Shown here in pieces: positions 8,136-16,909 of a stretch of DNA of 64,000 nt. Made by a program: the position numbers and the translations under genes. The notes beneath the pieces are model-generated. The model saw only the letters and a list, made by a program, of their open reading frames with translations. It was not told the origin of the DNA and searched no databases. The stretch is from NCBI GenBank assembly GCA_964569385.1, contig CAZMUM010000018.1, positions 1 through 64,000 on the forward strand, given 5' to 3'. The stretch's first letter is position 1; the number at the start of each line of letters is the position of its first letter. Source of the stretch: JAADHX01 sp964569385 (GTDB taxonomy: Bacteria; Actinomycetota; Acidimicrobiia; Acidimicrobiales; Poriferisodalaceae).

Positions 8136-9169
8136 TCGACGATCTTTACGACACGCAGATAGGCGATGTCGTCGATGGCTCCGGACCCTGGCAGCTCAAC
8201 TTCCATGTAGACGACGCCGAGCACGCCACTGACAAACTTGTCGACGGCCTCGCCATCGCCAGCTCCGGACAAATACGCAACGTCGAGAACGTTGTAAGAC
8301 TCGTCGAACAGCGTGACAACAGCTTGGACATCTTCGTCGATATCGAGCAACGCGATCGAACGAACGCTCACCGAACCAGGGCCGAGGTTACTGAAGTCGA
8401 ATGTGAAGGTCCCACCCCTGGCCTCGTCGTCGGGGTCGTTTTCATCGCCGTCCTCGGTGATGATCAAAATGTTGCCCTGGCTTGGGAACAACAGGTCGGC
8501 GTCACCGCCAGTACAACCACCACTGCAGGTGCCGTCGAAGATCATCTCGCAGTGACGAACCCCTCCGATCTCGTTGCAGCGGCTGCTGTTGCTGCGATTG
8601 CTCGACGCCCGGATGCCTACCGAACCCGGAATGAACTCCCCCGAGATCCCCTGTCCGTGGCTAAGCACATTGGGTGTTGCCCCTTCGGAGAAGCCCGAGA
8701 AGTCCAGAGTGGTGAAGGCCAGCAGCGCAACAGCGGAGGCGTCAACATCGGTTACCGGCCGGTCGATAATCCCGGCGAGCGAATTGTTGACCGCGTTGCC
8801 CGTGCCCCCAGTGCGGTAGACCCTGACCCGCACCGCGTCAGGACTCTGTCCCCCAGACGAAAATACCTTTGCGTTCAGGTCCCATGTGCCTGGTTCGACC
8901 GAGACCGAACCCGCGGTGAGCTCGTCGTGGTTTGCCAACGCAATGGTCCGTCCCCGTGCAACGGCTGCCGACTCGTCTGGCAACATGGCCGCCGCGGCCA
9001 GCGCGGCAGCATCGGCCGACGTCTGGAGCTCGGACTGAACAACGAATATGCGCCCGACATCGAGCACTATCGCGGCCATCCCGAACATCACCACCATCGA
9101 AACGGCGAACATCGCCGCAACTGCTCCCCTCTCGTCGAACTTGTGACGATCGCCCCCGATGGCGCTCAC
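8132..9169 (-). CDS. tadG: TadG-like pilus assembly protein
   Basis: 345 residues. An ERGAVAAMFAVSMVVMFGMAAIVLDVGRIFVVQSELQTSADAAALAAA segment at about 12-58 is the characteristic Flp-pilus TadG-like N-terminal domain: one membrane helix, then an amphipathic helix. The remaining ~280 residues are extracellular, with a beta-rich part and four cysteines in a short loop around residues 190-215 (CNEIGGVRHC, then CSGGC). No von Willebrand domain is recognisable. It is the first gene of a two-gene operon with tadE, whose start it overlaps. Confidence 0.8.
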   Translation of the reverse strand: MSAIGGDRHKFDERGAVAAMFAVSMVVMFGMAAIVLDVGRIFVVQSELQTSADAAALAAAAMLPDESAAVARGRTIALANHDELTAGSVSVEPGTWDLNAKVFSSGGQSPDAVRVRVYRTGGTGNAVNNSLAGIIDRPVTDVDASAVALLAFTTLDFSGFSEGATPNVLSHGQGISGEFIPGSVGIRASSNRSNSSRCNEIGGVRHCEMIFDGTCSGGCTGGDADLLFPSQGNILIITEDGDENDPDDEARGGTFTFDFSNLGPGSVSVRSIALLDIDEDVQAVVTLFDESYNVLDVAYLSGAGDGEAVDKFVSGVLGVVYMEVELPGSGAIDDIAYLRVVKIVE

Positions 9170-9284
9170 ATGTGCCTCCTCGATTAGTTACCCTCGCACC
9201 ACTACTCGACCCAATGCCACGGTCGCCTTTAGTAAAATCCGTGTCGACTGGCGTGTCTGGTGCACTACCGGTCACCATGGGCAA

Positions 9285-10205
9285 ATGCCACTGGACCCCC
9301 AAACCGTTGACTTCTTAAAATTGTTCGAAGAACTTGGCGTTCCGCCATTTTCCGAACTCAGCCCGGCCGAGGCGCGTTCGTGGTTTGGCCGACCAGTCGA
9401 TCTTGAGACCCAGCGCCCCGTCGATCATGTCAAAGACCGCACAATCGCGGGCCCGTGCGGAAACCTAGACGTACGGGTGTTCCGTCATGGTTCCGAAACA
9501 GCCCAGCCGCTCGTTGTCTTCTTCCACGGCGGTGGCTGGGTCCTAGGCGATCTCGATTCACACGACGAAACCTGTCGCCACCTATGTCTCGACGTCGGCG
9601 CGGTAGTTGTTGCTGTCGACTATCGGCTCGCCCCAGAGGCTCAGTTCCCGGCTGCCGTCGACGACTGCATAGCCGGACTCATTTGGGCTGTCTCTCAGGC
9701 CGCCGACCTTGGCGCCGATCCGGGTCGGGTCGCGGTCATGGGCGACAGCGCCGGTGGGAACCTGGCCGCGGTAGCAGCCCTTGAAGCCAGGGATCGCGGC
9801 ATCGAACTACGCCACCAGGTGCTCCTCTATCCGGTTACCGACACCGACTTCAACCGACCGAGTTATGTCGAGAACGCAGAGGGCTACTTGTTGACAACGC
9901 CGACGATGAAGTGGTTCTGGGACCACTACGCCCCTGAAGCTGAACAGCGAGCCGACTGGCGAGCCGCACCGATTCTCGCCGACTTGGCCGCAGTGTGTCC
10001 GGCCACTGTCATAACCGCCGAGTTCGACCCACTTCGTGACGAAGGTGCGGCGTACGCCAAAGCCCTAGAAGAGGCCGGTGTCGATACCACCTATGAGATG
10101 TACCCCGGAATGGTTCATGGGTTCTACGGCAACCATCTGCTCGTCGACCGGGCCCGCGACGCCCAACTCTCTATCGCCGCAACTCTTAGAGCGGCGTTGG
10201 CCTAG
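9285..10205 (+). CDS. Alpha/beta hydrolase, hormone-sensitive-lipase-type esterase
   Basis: 306 residues. The oxyanion-hole motif HGGGW is at 81-85, the nucleophile elbow GDSAGG has Ser155, and the acid and base are the Asp of AEFDPLRDEG (about 247) and the His of GMVHGFYG (about 278). This is the classic family IV (HSL-like) esterase pattern for short-chain esters. ATG 9285 gives the family-typical N-terminus; the upstream frame to 9159 lies across the tadG start and is ignored. The stop overlaps the convergent exchanger gene by 4 bases, so no separate terminator fits between them. Confidence 0.88.
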   Translation: MPLDPQTVDFLKLFEELGVPPFSELSPAEARSWFGRPVDLETQRPVDHVKDRTIAGPCGNLDVRVFRHGSETAQPLVVFFHGGGWVLGDLDSHDETCRHLCLDVGAVVVAVDYRLAPEAQFPAAVDDCIAGLIWAVSQAADLGADPGRVAVMGDSAGGNLAAVAALEARDRGIELRHQVLLYPVTDTDFNRPSYVENAEGYLLTTPTMKWFWDHYAPEAEQRADWRAAPILADLAAVCPATVITAEFDPLRDEGAAYAKALEEAGVDTTYEMYPGMVHGFYGNHLLVDRARDAQLSIAATLRAALA

Positions 10206-11179
10206 ATCGCGACGAAGCCGACTATTTGAAGAGTCTCGGTGCTGGTCTGGCCGCCGGCAATCGCAACGATGGCAGCTACGTAGATAGCAAACAGAAAGAC
10301 ACCCTCGATACGGCTGACCCGCCTACGAGTCGCCGCCACGAGATATGCGAACACGACCGCGCCAAGCATGATCGCGGCGCCGCGTCCAGTTAGGAGATCG
10401 TCGCCGATACTCGAGGGGTTGATGAGGGCGATAGCCGCACCAACGGCGAGTGAGTTGAAGATGTTGCTGCCCAACAAGTTGCCCACAACGAGCCCGGTCT
10501 GACCTTTGCGACAGGCTGCGACAGTTGTACCAAGCTCTGGCAACGAAGTCCCGAGCGCAACCAGAGTGAATCCAACGAATCCTTCGGTGAGGTCGAGCTC
10601 GTCAGCGATCTTGGTAGCGGACCACACCACACCCTGAGCACCGATGAGTGTCATGACGAGGCCAAGCCCCGTGGCCAGGGCCACCACCTTCATCGCGCGA
10701 CCTGAAGGCTCGCCTAGTTCGCCTGTGTCGCCGCCGATGCCACCGCGGATGATGAGCCACAGGGCAACGACCAACCCAACGAGCAAGACCAAACCCTCGG
10801 CGCGGGTCAACTCGCCGTCGAGTATGAACACCGCGAACAGTGCCACCGCGGCGGTAGCCAGCGGCCCTTCGCGAGTAAGAACCTCGCGCTCCACGCTGAG
10901 GACCGCAATCATCGACGCGACACCGAGCACCAGCGTCAGGTTGGCAACGTTGGACCCGATGACGTTCCCGACACCAAGGCCCAGATCACCTTGGGCTGCC
11001 GCAACCGACGACACCAAGAGTTCAGGTGCCGATGTGCCAAACCCGATTACCACCGCTCCGACAAGAATTGGCGACCACCGACGCGCCACGGCAATATCGG
11101 CGGCGCCATCGACGAACCGGTCGGCGCCTTTGACTAACAGCACGAGACCAACGACTAAGACCGGTATGGCAATTAACAC
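10202..11179 (-). CDS. Calcium/sodium antiporter, CaCA family (YrbG-like)
   Basis: 325 residues, almost entirely hydrophobic, with about ten transmembrane segments. The two inverted alpha-repeats of the cation/calcium exchanger superfamily are visible: VIGFGTSAPELLVSS with a GNVIGSNVANL partner in the first half, and LVALGTSLPELGTTVAA with GNLLGSNIFN in the second. The acidic residue in each PEL motif is the expected ion ligand. It likely exchanges Ca2+ for Na+ or H+ across the membrane. It is a single gene with no partner in view. Confidence 0.9.
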   Translation of the reverse strand: MLIAIPVLVVGLVLLVKGADRFVDGAADIAVARRWSPILVGAVVIGFGTSAPELLVSSVAAAQGDLGLGVGNVIGSNVANLTLVLGVASMIAVLSVEREVLTREGPLATAAVALFAVFILDGELTRAEGLVLLVGLVVALWLIIRGGIGGDTGELGEPSGRAMKVVALATGLGLVMTLIGAQGVVWSATKIADELDLTEGFVGFTLVALGTSLPELGTTVAACRKGQTGLVVGNLLGSNIFNSLAVGAAIALINPSSIGDDLLTGRGAAIMLGAVVFAYLVAATRRRVSRIEGVFLFAIYVAAIVAIAGGQTSTETLQIVGFVAI

Positions 11180-11236
11180 CGCATGACACCAAATTCGCTA
11201 GCCCTTAACACATCAACACTCAATTGTACGACGGTG

Positions 11237-11473
11237 TTACTTGGCTGCTTCGCCAACTTCGGGATAAAGATGGTCGAGCGACCCAGGAGATATCTTGCAC
11301 TGCAAGATGTAGGCCTCGATATCGCCCGATTGCAGACGGATGACACGACCAAACCGGTAGGCCGGAAGGTCGCCTTCGTTAATGAACCGATACAACGTCC
11401 GAGGCGTAATACCTAGACGCCGGGCCGCTCCTGCTGTTGATAACCATTCGATCTTGTCAGGCATGATTGTCAT
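11237..11473 (-). CDS. Excisionase-family helix-turn-helix DNA-binding protein
   Basis: 78 residues. A winged HTH of the MerR/excisionase type fills the N-terminal half (WLSTAGAARRLGITPRTLYRFINEG, then LPAYRFGRVIRLQSGDIEAYI). A short tail ends in PGSLDHLYPE. The ATG at 11471-11473 has an AGAGGGA ribosome-binding site five bases upstream. Despite the family name there is no integrase, att site or phage gene nearby, so it is more likely a chromosomal regulator. It is divergent from the TetR gene and shares a 170-base intergenic region with it. Confidence 0.75.
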   Translation of the reverse strand: MTIMPDKIEWLSTAGAARRLGITPRTLYRFINEGDLPAYRFGRVIRLQSGDIEAYILQCKISPGSLDHLYPEVGEAAK

Positions 11474-11606
11474 CGTAGTCCCTCTCGTATCGTGTCACTG
11501 CATTTCGGACAAAATCCAGCAAAGTTCGCGTCCGCCCGTATCGCGAAAAGTGTTCATCGGTCGATTTCAGCCCGACCTTTGGCGGTAAGTCCGAGAAAGT
11601 CCGGAC

Positions 11607-11635
11607 TTGTCTGTCTAACGTTTGTTAGGTAGAAT
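11607..11635 (+). promoter_or_regulatory. Promoter of the TetR-carboxylase operon with an operator in its spacer
   Basis: A -35 TTGTCT (11607-11612), a 17-base spacer and a -10 TAGAAT (11630-11635) form a near-consensus promoter. Transcription should begin around 11641-11644, giving a leaderless or nearly leaderless mRNA for the TTG start at 11644. The spacer contains the inverted repeat CTAACGTTTGTTAG (11615-11628, five-base perfect arms), the usual position and form for a TetR-family autorepressor operator. Confidence 0.7.
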
Positions 11636-11643
11636 GGAAAGCC

Positions 11644-12228
11644 TTGGTAGCAACCCTTGCCCCTGGGCGTCAACTCATCCTCGACCAGGCCGCCACTCTG
11701 TTTGTCGAGCGCGGGTTCAAGGGCACCTCACTACGAGACATCGCCGCGGCGTGCGAAATGAAAGCAGGCTCGCTCTATTACCACTTCGAGTCCAAGGATC
11801 ACCTTCTCATCGAAGTGCTGACACGGGGCATCGATGTGATGGTCGAAGCATTCGACGCGGCAGCAACCACGACAGCTAAATCTGGCGGCAGCACACGGCT
11901 TAAGGCCCACATTCGCGCCCACCTGGCAGCTCTGTACGAAAACGGTCCATACACAGCAGTGCACGTAACTTCGTTTCGAACCGCATCGAGCCAGGTTCGT
12001 GCGGCCATCATTCCCGAGCGCGACCGCTACGAATCGAAATGGACATCGCTGCTAACCGACATGGTTGGCGCCGGCCAGATCCGCGACAACATGTCGCTAG
12101 GCCTAACCAGGCTCACCCTGTTTGGCGCCATGAACACCTCGATCGAATGGTTCGACCTCGACCGCGGCAACCTCGACGAGTTGGCCGATGTACTAGTCGA
12201 CCAATACTGGAACGGTCTAGCTGCATGA
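11644..12228 (+). CDS. TetR-family transcriptional regulator
   Basis: 194 residues, starting at TTG. The N-terminal HTH (about 8-55) reads ILDQAATLFVERGFKGTSLRDIAAACEMKAGSLYYHFESKDHL, a textbook TetR DNA-binding domain. The C-terminal ligand-binding domain is all-helical. It overlaps the downstream carboxyltransferase gene by 4 bases (ATGA) and heads the operon, so it very probably represses the carboxylase and acyl-CoA dehydrogenase genes through the inverted repeat at 11615-11628. An acyl-CoA intermediate of the pathway is the likely inducer, which is inference from the operon content. Confidence 0.9.
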   Translation: MVATLAPGRQLILDQAATLFVERGFKGTSLRDIAAACEMKAGSLYYHFESKDHLLIEVLTRGIDVMVEAFDAAATTTAKSGGSTRLKAHIRAHLAALYENGPYTAVHVTSFRTASSQVRAAIIPERDRYESKWTSLLTDMVGAGQIRDNMSLGLTRLTLFGAMNTSIEWFDLDRGNLDELADVLVDQYWNGLAA

Positions 12229-13847
12229 AAATCATCGAGTCCCGTATCGACGTCGACGGCGCTGAGTTCGCCGTCAACACCGCCGCCTACCAAAAGCTCA
12301 TCACAACATTGCGCGAACGTCAGCAGTGGGCCATCGACGGAGGCAAGGGTCGAGCCCGATCAATCGAACGGCACCTGGGGCGGGGCAAGGTCATCGTTCG
12401 CGATCGAATCGACATGATCATCGACGACGACACGCCGTTTCTAGAGTTCTCGACGCTAGCCGCGTATGGCCAATACGACGATGCCGCCCCCGGAGCCGGC
12501 ATTGTCACCGGTGTCGGCCTCGTCCACAACGTTCCTTTTGTTTTCATCGCCAACGACGCCACCGTGAAAGGTGGGTCGTTGTTACCAGCTTCGATCAAGA
12601 AGCACGTTCGGGCCCAAGAGATCGCCGAATCAAACCAGGTCGGAATTATCTATCTAGTCGATTCCGGTGGAGCGTTCTTGCCCCTTCAGGACGAGATCTT
12701 CCCCGACAAGGACCACTTCGGCGGCGGGTTCTATCGCCAGGCTCGCATGTCGGCCCAAGGTCTTCCCCAGTTGGCTGTAGTGCTTGGTGGCTGCACAGCC
12801 GGTGGGGCCTATGTTCCGGCCTTGGCCGACGAAGTCATCATGGTCGACGGTATTGGCCGCATCTTCTTGGGCGGCCCGCCGATCGTCAAGGCCGCCCTCG
12901 GCGAGATCATCGACCCAGACGATCTTGGCGGGGCCGAACTCCACACCAAGGTCTCGGGAGTTTCGGACTACATAACGGGTTCTGAAGCCGAGGCCTACGG
13001 CAAACTGCGCGAAATATGCGAGACCACAAACCAGCGACGAATCGACGATCGCCAAGGTTGGATCGACCGCACCGAACCAGAGGATCCGGCCCACGATGCC
13101 TCCGAGATCTACGGCATCGTCAGCGCCGATGACCGCATCCCCTATGACGCCACCGAGATCATCGCCCGAATGGTCGACGGTTCTCGTTTCGCCGAATTCA
13201 AACCCGACTGGGGTTCGTCGATCGTGTGTGGGTTCGTCCGGATATGGGGTCACTTGGTTGGCGTCATCGCCAACAACGGCATCATCTTCAGCGAATCGGC
13301 CCTCAAAGCCACACACTTCATCGAGCTGTGCGAGCAGCGGAGAATTCCGCTGCTGTTCCTCCAGAACACGTCTGGTTACATGGTCGGACGCGACTCCGAA
13401 GCGGGAGGCATCGCCAAGAACGGCGCCAAGATGGTGGCTGCAGTTGCCAACGCGACGGTGCCGAAGTACACCGTGCTGATTGGAGGCTCCTATGGCGCCG
13501 GCAACTACGGCATGTGTGGACGCGGATTCGATCCGCGGTTCCTGTTCGCGTGGCCAAACAGCCGGATTGCGACCATGGCTGCCGACACCGCCGAGACGGT
13601 TCTGGTCGACATTCGAGTGGGCGGAATGAAGGGCGCCACCACAAGCGACGAAGAGCTAGAAGCGATTCGGGCCGAGATCCGCGGCCAATACGAAACCCAA
13701 TCAGACCCCTACTACGCCACGTCGCGAATGTGGGACGATGGCCTCATCGACCCCGTCGACACCCGCGACGCTCTCGGAATGTGCCTAGCCGTAGCAGCGC
13801 GTCAAGACGAACCGGCCCAAGGGCCTGGCATCGTCTACCGGATGTGA
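12225..13847 (+). CDS. Acyl-CoA carboxylase, carboxyltransferase (beta) subunit, methylcrotonyl-CoA type
   Basis: 540 residues, the size of a 3-methylcrotonyl-CoA carboxylase beta subunit. Both crotonase-like halves are present: an N-half with DSGGAFLPLQDEIFPDKDHFGGGFYRQARMSA-type sequence and GGCTAGGAYVPALADE, and a C-half with FLQNTSGYMVGRDSEAGGIAKNGAKM and GGSYGAGNYGMCGR. The acetyl/propionyl type looks different around these motifs, so methylcrotonyl-CoA or a related branched unsaturated acyl-CoA such as geranyl-CoA is the best guess for the substrate. It begins inside the tetR stop and is 10 bases from the alpha subunit gene. Confidence 0.85.
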   Translation: MKIIESRIDVDGAEFAVNTAAYQKLITTLRERQQWAIDGGKGRARSIERHLGRGKVIVRDRIDMIIDDDTPFLEFSTLAAYGQYDDAAPGAGIVTGVGLVHNVPFVFIANDATVKGGSLLPASIKKHVRAQEIAESNQVGIIYLVDSGGAFLPLQDEIFPDKDHFGGGFYRQARMSAQGLPQLAVVLGGCTAGGAYVPALADEVIMVDGIGRIFLGGPPIVKAALGEIIDPDDLGGAELHTKVSGVSDYITGSEAEAYGKLREICETTNQRRIDDRQGWIDRTEPEDPAHDASEIYGIVSADDRIPYDATEIIARMVDGSRFAEFKPDWGSSIVCGFVRIWGHLVGVIANNGIIFSESALKATHFIELCEQRRIPLLFLQNTSGYMVGRDSEAGGIAKNGAKMVAAVANATVPKYTVLIGGSYGAGNYGMCGRGFDPRFLFAWPNSRIATMAADTAETVLVDIRVGGMKGATTSDEELEAIRAEIRGQYETQSDPYYATSRMWDDGLIDPVDTRDALGMCLAVAARQDEPAQGPGIVYRM

Positions 13848-13857
13848 CTGGAGCACT

Positions 13858-15747
13858 ATGAGCCAACGAATTCTTGTAGCGAATCGAGGCGAGATAGCTC
13901 GACGCATATTCGCCACTGCGTCGCGCCTTGGTCACCAAACCGTGGCCGTGTTCGCCGAGCCAGACGCCGCGGCCCCATTCGTTGCCGATGCCGGTCAATC
14001 TGTACGTATCGGCCCGGCCGCGCTAAACGAGTCGTACCTCTCGATCGACAAAATTCTCGAAGCTGCGATTGCTACCAATGCGAGCGCCGTTCACCCTGGC
14101 TACGGCTTCCTATCGGAGAACTCCGCGTTCGCCAAAGCCGTCGTCGACGCCGGGCTCATCTGGGTTGGCCCGTCCCCAGACGTGATCGCCGCGATGGGGT
14201 CCAAGATTGAAGCCAGGCGATTGGCCTTCGCTGCCGGTGTCGCTGTCATTCCCGGTTTCGACACCAGCCAAGACGCCGACGATTTGGCGGCCGCGGCCGG
14301 CGAGATCGGCTACCCAGTCCTGGTTAAGGCCTCTGCTGGTGGAGGAGGCAAGGGAATCCGCGTCGCCAACACCGCAGACGACTTTGCCAAGGCACTCACC
14401 GAGGCCAAGACCGAGGCCGAACGAACCTTTGGCGACGACCGGGTGATCGTCGAGCGTTACGTCGACAGCCCACGCCACATCGAAGTTCAGATCGTGGGCG
14501 ACAAACACGGGTCGATCATTCACCTCGGCACCCGCGACTGTTCAGTTCAGAGGCGCTATCAAAAGTTGTTCGAAGAGGCGCCAGCGCTAGGCCTCGATGC
14601 GTCGATCGTCGACGCCATGACCACAGCTGCGGTCCAGATGGCCACCTCGGTTGGCTACGACTCAACGGGCACAGTCGAATTTGTCGTCGATGGCACCACC
14701 GGGGAATTCTTCTTCCTCGAGATGAACACTCGGTTGCAGGTCGAGCACCCTGTGACCGAACTAGTAACCGGCATCGACTTGGTCGAACTGCAAATTCGTG
14801 TAGCTCAGGGCGAACCCCTCGGTATCGACCAGGCCGACATCACCATCACCGGCCACGCCATCGAGGCCCGACTTAACGCCGAGGACTGGACTGCCGGCTT
14901 CATCCCGCAGACCGGCACAGTCAGCCATGTCGCTATTCCTGCTGGGGCCCGGTGGGATTCGTCGGTCGAAGCTGGGTCGGTCATCTCGCCGCACTACGAC
15001 CCGATGATCGCCAAGCTCATCGTTGACGGACGCGATCGCGACGACGCCATGGCCCGCATGCGTCAAGCCCTCGACGAACTCCTGATTGTCGGCGTGCCCA
15101 CCACCGCCGGTTTTCATCGATGGCTACTCGAACAACGGCAACTCGTCGACGGCCAAATCACAACTCGCTTCCTCGACGAAGCCGACCTTCCCGCAGCAGA
15201 CGACGTTTCAGGTGCGGCCGAGTTTGCCGCGACTGCGTGGCGCAAGGCCGTGCGAGCCCACCGGCCCAACAGCCCATGGTCGAGCACGGGGTCGAAGCGC
15301 CTCACGCCTCATGTCAGCTCGGCCACCCTCGGCCTCGTCGACCTGTTTGGCAACACCTACGACGCTGCACCGACCACTCGGGCGCCGGCCGTGTCGTGGG
15401 TCGACATCGCCAGCCGAACCGTGGCCGTCAATCACGATGGACAATCGCACACCTTCTCGGTCGTGGCCCGCACGGAGCGCTGGGCCCCAGACGACGCCGA
15501 CAAACGCGCTGCCTCTGGTGCCATCACCGCTCCGTTTCCGGCCGTGGTTGCCGAGGTACTCGTAAGCCCCGGCGACGATGTCGCCAGTGATGACCCGCTC
15601 GTCGTGATCGAAGCCATGAAAATGCTGCACACACTTGCCGCGCCGGGCCCAGGCCGCGTCGCCAGCGTAAACGTGGCGGTTGGCGACCAGGTCGAATCAG
15701 CCCAAGTCCTACTCACTTTCGATACCCCTCAGGAGGACGACCGGTGA
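13858..15747 (+). CDS. Acyl-CoA carboxylase, biotin carboxylase / biotin carrier (alpha) subunit
   Basis: 629 residues. A biotin carboxylase domain occupies about 1-450 (ILVANRGEIARRI start, glycine-rich ATP loop KASAGGGGKGIR, catalytic EMNTRLQVEHPVTE). A short linking domain and a C-terminal biotinyl domain follow, with the biotin lysine in EAMKM at Lys588. It carboxylates biotin with ATP and bicarbonate and passes CO2 to the beta subunit encoded upstream. Its stop is overlapped by the GTG of the acyl-CoA dehydrogenase gene, so all four genes from tetR on appear to be one operon. Confidence 0.92.
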   Translation: MSQRILVANRGEIARRIFATASRLGHQTVAVFAEPDAAAPFVADAGQSVRIGPAALNESYLSIDKILEAAIATNASAVHPGYGFLSENSAFAKAVVDAGLIWVGPSPDVIAAMGSKIEARRLAFAAGVAVIPGFDTSQDADDLAAAAGEIGYPVLVKASAGGGGKGIRVANTADDFAKALTEAKTEAERTFGDDRVIVERYVDSPRHIEVQIVGDKHGSIIHLGTRDCSVQRRYQKLFEEAPALGLDASIVDAMTTAAVQMATSVGYDSTGTVEFVVDGTTGEFFFLEMNTRLQVEHPVTELVTGIDLVELQIRVAQGEPLGIDQADITITGHAIEARLNAEDWTAGFIPQTGTVSHVAIPAGARWDSSVEAGSVISPHYDPMIAKLIVDGRDRDDAMARMRQALDELLIVGVPTTAGFHRWLLEQRQLVDGQITTRFLDEADLPAADDVSGAAEFAATAWRKAVRAHRPNSPWSSTGSKRLTPHVSSATLGLVDLFGNTYDAAPTTRAPAVSWVDIASRTVAVNHDGQSHTFSVVARTERWAPDDADKRAASGAITAPFPAVVAEVLVSPGDDVASDDPLVVIEAMKMLHTLAAPGPGRVASVNVAVGDQVESAQVLLTFDTPQEDDR

Positions 15748-16886
15748 GCAACCGCAACGTCTACATGACCGATGAGCTTCAGGCCATCTACGACCAAACA
15801 GTCGACTTTGTGACCAAAGAGGTCACCCCGTTCGGCGATGCGTGGGAGCAAAACGGCAAGGTGCCACGCTCGGTGCTTCGAAAGATGGGCGAGCTCGGAA
15901 TGTTCTCGTTGAGAGTGCCAGAAACACACGGCGGGCTCGGCATGGGCATGTTGGCATCAGCCACTTTCTCCGAAGCTCTCGGCGTCTCGACATATGCCGG
16001 GTTCGATGTCACTGTTCTGGTGCATACCGACATGTCGTCGCCCCACCTCGTCAACGGCGGAACTGATGCCCAGCTTGCTCAGTGGCTGCCCGGAGTGCTC
16101 GACGGAACTACCATCGTGTCAATCGGGGTCAGCGAACCCGACGCTGGCTCGGACGTGGCCGGGGTGCGCACCAAAGCAGTAAAAGATGGCGACGGCTGGC
16201 GCATTAACGGCACCAAGACCTTCATCACCAACGCTGTCTATGGCGACCTGACCATTGTGTTGGCCCGAACGTCGGACGAGAAGTACGGCCTGTCCACCTT
16301 CCTTGTTCCGGCTGACACCGAGGGTTTCAGCGTCGCCAAGAAACTCGACAAGCACGGCTGGCTATGCAGCGACACCGCCGAGTTAGTGCTCGACGACGTG
16401 TGGGTGTCAGACGACCAGCTGCTCGGAACCATCCACCGCGGCTTCTACGAAACCATGCGCAATTTCCAGAACGAACGAATGGTCCTTGTCGGCATGGGCG
16501 TCGGGTCAGCCCAAGCCGCCATCGACCTGACCAACAAGTACTGCCAAGAGCGTGCAGCCTTCGGCGGGCACCTGTTCGACCTCGGCGCGATTCGCCAACG
16601 CATGGCCATGAACCAGGCCAAGATCGATGCCGTTCGGGCCTCGATGTACCACGCGGCCTGGATGTCTGACTCTGGCCAAGACAACGTCAAGGAAATGTCG
16701 GGCGTTAAGGCCTGGGGCTGCGAAGCCATCAACCAGGTCATGTACGACTGCCTCCAGTTCCATGGCGGCATGGGATACATGCGCGAGAGCACCATCGAGC
16801 GCATGTACCGCGATGCTCGAATCCTGCCGATCGGTGGCGGGGCCACCGAGGTCATGCTCGAAGAAGTTGCCAAACGCAGCTACTGA
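15744..16886 (+). CDS. Acyl-CoA dehydrogenase
   Basis: 380 residues, a full-length FAD acyl-CoA dehydrogenase. The substrate/FAD signatures are SIGVSEPDAGSDVAG with TFITNAVYGD, the FAD-binding QFHGGMGYMRESTIERMYRDARI, and the C-terminal IGGGATEVM. With the carboxylase next to it, it most plausibly supplies the 2,3-unsaturated acyl-CoA that is carboxylated (isovaleryl-CoA in leucine breakdown, or citronellyl-CoA in terpene use). Start GTG overlaps the stop of the alpha subunit. The electron acceptor is presumably electron-transfer flavoprotein, not encoded in the window. Confidence 0.88.
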   Translation: MSNRNVYMTDELQAIYDQTVDFVTKEVTPFGDAWEQNGKVPRSVLRKMGELGMFSLRVPETHGGLGMGMLASATFSEALGVSTYAGFDVTVLVHTDMSSPHLVNGGTDAQLAQWLPGVLDGTTIVSIGVSEPDAGSDVAGVRTKAVKDGDGWRINGTKTFITNAVYGDLTIVLARTSDEKYGLSTFLVPADTEGFSVAKKLDKHGWLCSDTAELVLDDVWVSDDQLLGTIHRGFYETMRNFQNERMVLVGMGVGSAQAAIDLTNKYCQERAAFGGHLFDLGAIRQRMAMNQAKIDAVRASMYHAAWMSDSGQDNVKEMSGVKAWGCEAINQVMYDCLQFHGGMGYMRESTIERMYRDARILPIGGGATEVMLEEVAKRSY

Positions 16887-16909
16887 GTCTCTCTTGTAGC
16901 CGACCACAG

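Noticed and set aside
11237..11473. Excisionase-family gene as a sign of a prophage or integrative element
   Set aside because: No integrase, att repeat or phage genes are nearby; such solitary HTH proteins are common chromosomal genes in actinobacteria.
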